From an uncultured Clostridia bacterium (GTDB lineage: Bacteria; Bacillota; Clostridia; Oscillospirales; Acutalibacteraceae): a stretch of DNA of 14,328 nucleotides. The stretch covers positions 1 through 14,328 of the forward strand of contig CAMGDK010000031.1 of the NCBI GenBank assembly GCA_946042285.1, given 5' to 3'. Shown here piece by piece: positions 13,358 to 14,328 of the stretch (the first letter of the stretch is position 1; each line of letters begins with the position of its first letter). Made by a program: the position numbers and the translations under genes. The notes under the pieces are model-generated. The model worked only from the letters and a program-made list of their open reading frames with translations. It had not been told where the DNA came from and ran no database searches.

Positions 13358-13627
13358 TTATGCTTCCTCGTTCATTTTTGCAAAGCAATCACTGCAATAA
13401 ACAGGACGGTCACCGCTTGGTTCAAACGGAACCTTGCACTCGCTGCCGCATGTTGCGCAAACTGCGTCATAGAACTGACGCGCAGCCTTCTTTCTCTTGT
13501 CACGGCATTCCTTGCATCTTTGCGGCTCGTTTGTAAAGCCCTTTTCTGCGTAAAACTCCTGCTCGCCTGCTGTGAACACAAATTCACTGCCGCATTCCTT
13601 ACAGGTTAAAGTCTTGTCCTCAAACAT
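13358..13627 (-). CDS. Small zinc-ribbon protein (zf-trcl plus CxxC-x17-CxxC)
   Basis: This 89-aa protein is built from two tandem zinc-binding units. The first has C9/C12 (CKEC) and C38/C41 (CKEC) around GSEFVFTAGEQEFYAEKGF (13-31), the pattern of the probable zinc-ribbon family zf-trcl. The second has C57/C60 (CATC) and C78/C81 (CSDC) separated by exactly 17 residues, the CxxC-x17-CxxC domain. No enzyme motif, membrane helix or signal is present, so it is probably a cytosolic nucleic-acid- or protein-binding factor of unknown role. The ATG at 13627 has GAGAGGT with a 7-base spacer. It follows the sigma-factor gene by 40 bp with no terminator or promoter visible between them, so the two are probably co-transcribed. 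Confidence 0.88.
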   Translation of the reverse strand: MFEDKTLTCKECGSEFVFTAGEQEFYAEKGFTNEPQRCKECRDKRKKAARQFYDAVCATCGSECKVPFEPSGDRPVYCSDCFAKMNEEA

Positions 13628-13667
13628 TTTAATTACCTCTCAAATTTTTTAGTTGTTGGATTTATGC

Positions 13668-14237
13668 TTATACGGATATGGTCAATAGCTTTCTGCGAAT
13701 ACGCTGAATGGCGTTATCAACCGATTTAGGTGTTTTGCATAATCTTGCTGCAATTTCATTGTAGCTGCACCCAACTATATGCAGCCGTAAGACCTCGTTT
13801 TCAAAATCTGAGAGATTTTCTCGAAGAACCTTAGTTAACAGTGAAACGCTTTCTTGTGCAATAACGTAATCCTCGGCACTTATCACACCCTTGCTTTCGG
13901 GGATTTCATCCTCGAGGTATTCAACAATACTGTTTTGCGGAATATCCTTGAGTCTGTTAAATTTCCGAAGCGCAGTCTGGATTGAGTTGTCAATACAGGT
14001 GTATGCATAAGTTTTAAAGCTTGCACCCTTACTTTCATCGAATGTTTTGATAGCCGCCAAAAGACCTATCATTCCCTCCTGAACGATGTCCTCTTGCTCC
14101 AACGGGGAATTGATGTATCTGCGGGCAATATTCTCAACAACACCACGATACTCTGTGATAAGAGCTTCAGGCTTGATATTGCCGGATTGCGCATTTGAAA
14201 GAATTTCGTCTTGGTCTTTTTTATTAAACTTTGACAT
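13668..14237 (-). CDS. Sigma-70 family RNA polymerase sigma factor, SigH-like
   Basis: The protein directs RNA polymerase to a subset of promoters. The 189 residues contain region 2 (about 25-93), with the core-binding EDIVQEGMIGLLAAIKTFD (49-67) and the -10-recognition stretch FKTYAYTCIDNSIQTALRKF (74-93), a linker, and region 4 (about 141-185) with LSDFENEVL (142-150) and the helix-turn-helix SYNEIAARLCKTPKSVDNAI (158-177), then QRIRRKL. The ending resembles the sporulation sigma factor SigH (KSIDNALQRVKRKL in B. subtilis), but it is shorter than SigH (about 218 aa), and Clostridia carry several paralogues, so I do not assign the symbol. The ATG at 14237 has GGGAGAG upstream. It is preceded by a clear promoter and followed by the zinc-ribbon gene. 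Regions 1 and 3 are absent or minimal. Confidence 0.88.
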   Translation of the reverse strand: MSKFNKKDQDEILSNAQSGNIKPEALITEYRGVVENIARRYINSPLEQEDIVQEGMIGLLAAIKTFDESKGASFKTYAYTCIDNSIQTALRKFNRLKDIPQNSIVEYLEDEIPESKGVISAEDYVIAQESVSLLTKVLRENLSDFENEVLRLHIVGCSYNEIAARLCKTPKSVDNAIQRIRRKLLTISV

Positions 14238-14259
14238 AATTCTCTCCCACCTTATCTAC

Positions 14260-14288
14260 ATAATAACAAAAAAAATATTGTTAGTCAA
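14260..14288 (-). promoter_or_regulatory. Promoter of the sigma-factor / zinc-ribbon unit
   Basis: On the minus strand TTGACT (14288-14283), a 17-base spacer and TATTAT (14265-14260) form a good sigma-A promoter, with a very AT-rich stretch upstream to the window end that could act as an UP element. Start is expected near 14253, giving a short leader that carries the GGGAGAG ribosome site. Bases 14289-14328 show nothing else recognisable. Confidence 0.75.
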
Positions 14289-14328
14289 CAAAATTATTAA
14301 AAATAATTAAAAATGTTGAAGATTTTTA

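Overview
The window looks like chromosomal DNA of a low-to-mid GC, Gram-positive Clostridia member, most likely Oscillospiraceae/Ruminococcaceae-like. The reasons are the Firmicutes-style argCJBDF-carAB operon, strong AGGAGG-type ribosome sites, consensus sigma-A promoters, a SigH-like sigma factor, a DUF378/YuzA-type membrane protein and a zf-trcl / CxxC-x17-CxxC zinc-ribbon protein. Taxonomy is inferred from family resemblance only. Bases 1-43 are not genomic: they match an Illumina Nextera i7 adapter, so this is a contig end and real sequence starts at about 44.

Layout. (1) 61-1289, plus strand: manA (mannose-6-phosphate isomerase), a hairpin terminator, then a 67-aa DUF378 membrane protein, closed by a bidirectional terminator. 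(2) 11619 down to 1333, minus strand: a tightly packed arginine operon in the order argC (type 2), argJ, argB, argD, argF, carA and carB. Gaps range from 34 bp to overlaps of 1-4 bp. It is driven by a TTGACA-16-TATAAT promoter with an exact ARG-box-like palindrome upstream. The last gene is the striking one: a full-length carbamoyl-phosphate synthase large subunit fused in frame to a full-length diaminopimelate epimerase (CarB-DapF, 1344 aa). (3) 11881-13040, plus strand, divergent from the arg operon: a three-gene phage-type lysis cassette (XhlA-like membrane/coiled-coil protein, two-helix holin, CHAP-SH3 endolysin) with no other phage genes. (4) 13092-13180, minus strand: tRNA-Ser(UGA) with encoded CCA and its own promoter, sharing a perfect 34-bp palindromic terminator with the lysis cassette. 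(5) 14237 down to 13358, minus strand: a SigH-like sigma factor followed by a small zinc-ribbon protein, with a clear promoter at the right edge.

How the genes work together. ArgJ, ArgB, ArgC and ArgD run the acetyl cycle from glutamate to ornithine. CarA and CarB make carbamoyl phosphate, and ArgF joins it to ornithine to give citrulline. argG and argH are not in the window. ArgB has the N-terminal extension and C-terminal GTM signature seen in arginine-inhibited kinases, which fits an ArgJ-based cyclic pathway. Fusing DapF (LL-DAP to meso-DAP, for lysine and peptidoglycan) to the last arginine/pyrimidine enzyme places a cell-wall precursor step under the same transcription and translation as carbamoyl-phosphate synthesis. 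That fusion, and the stand-alone lysis cassette sharing an intergenic region with the arginine operon, are the two features most worth following up.
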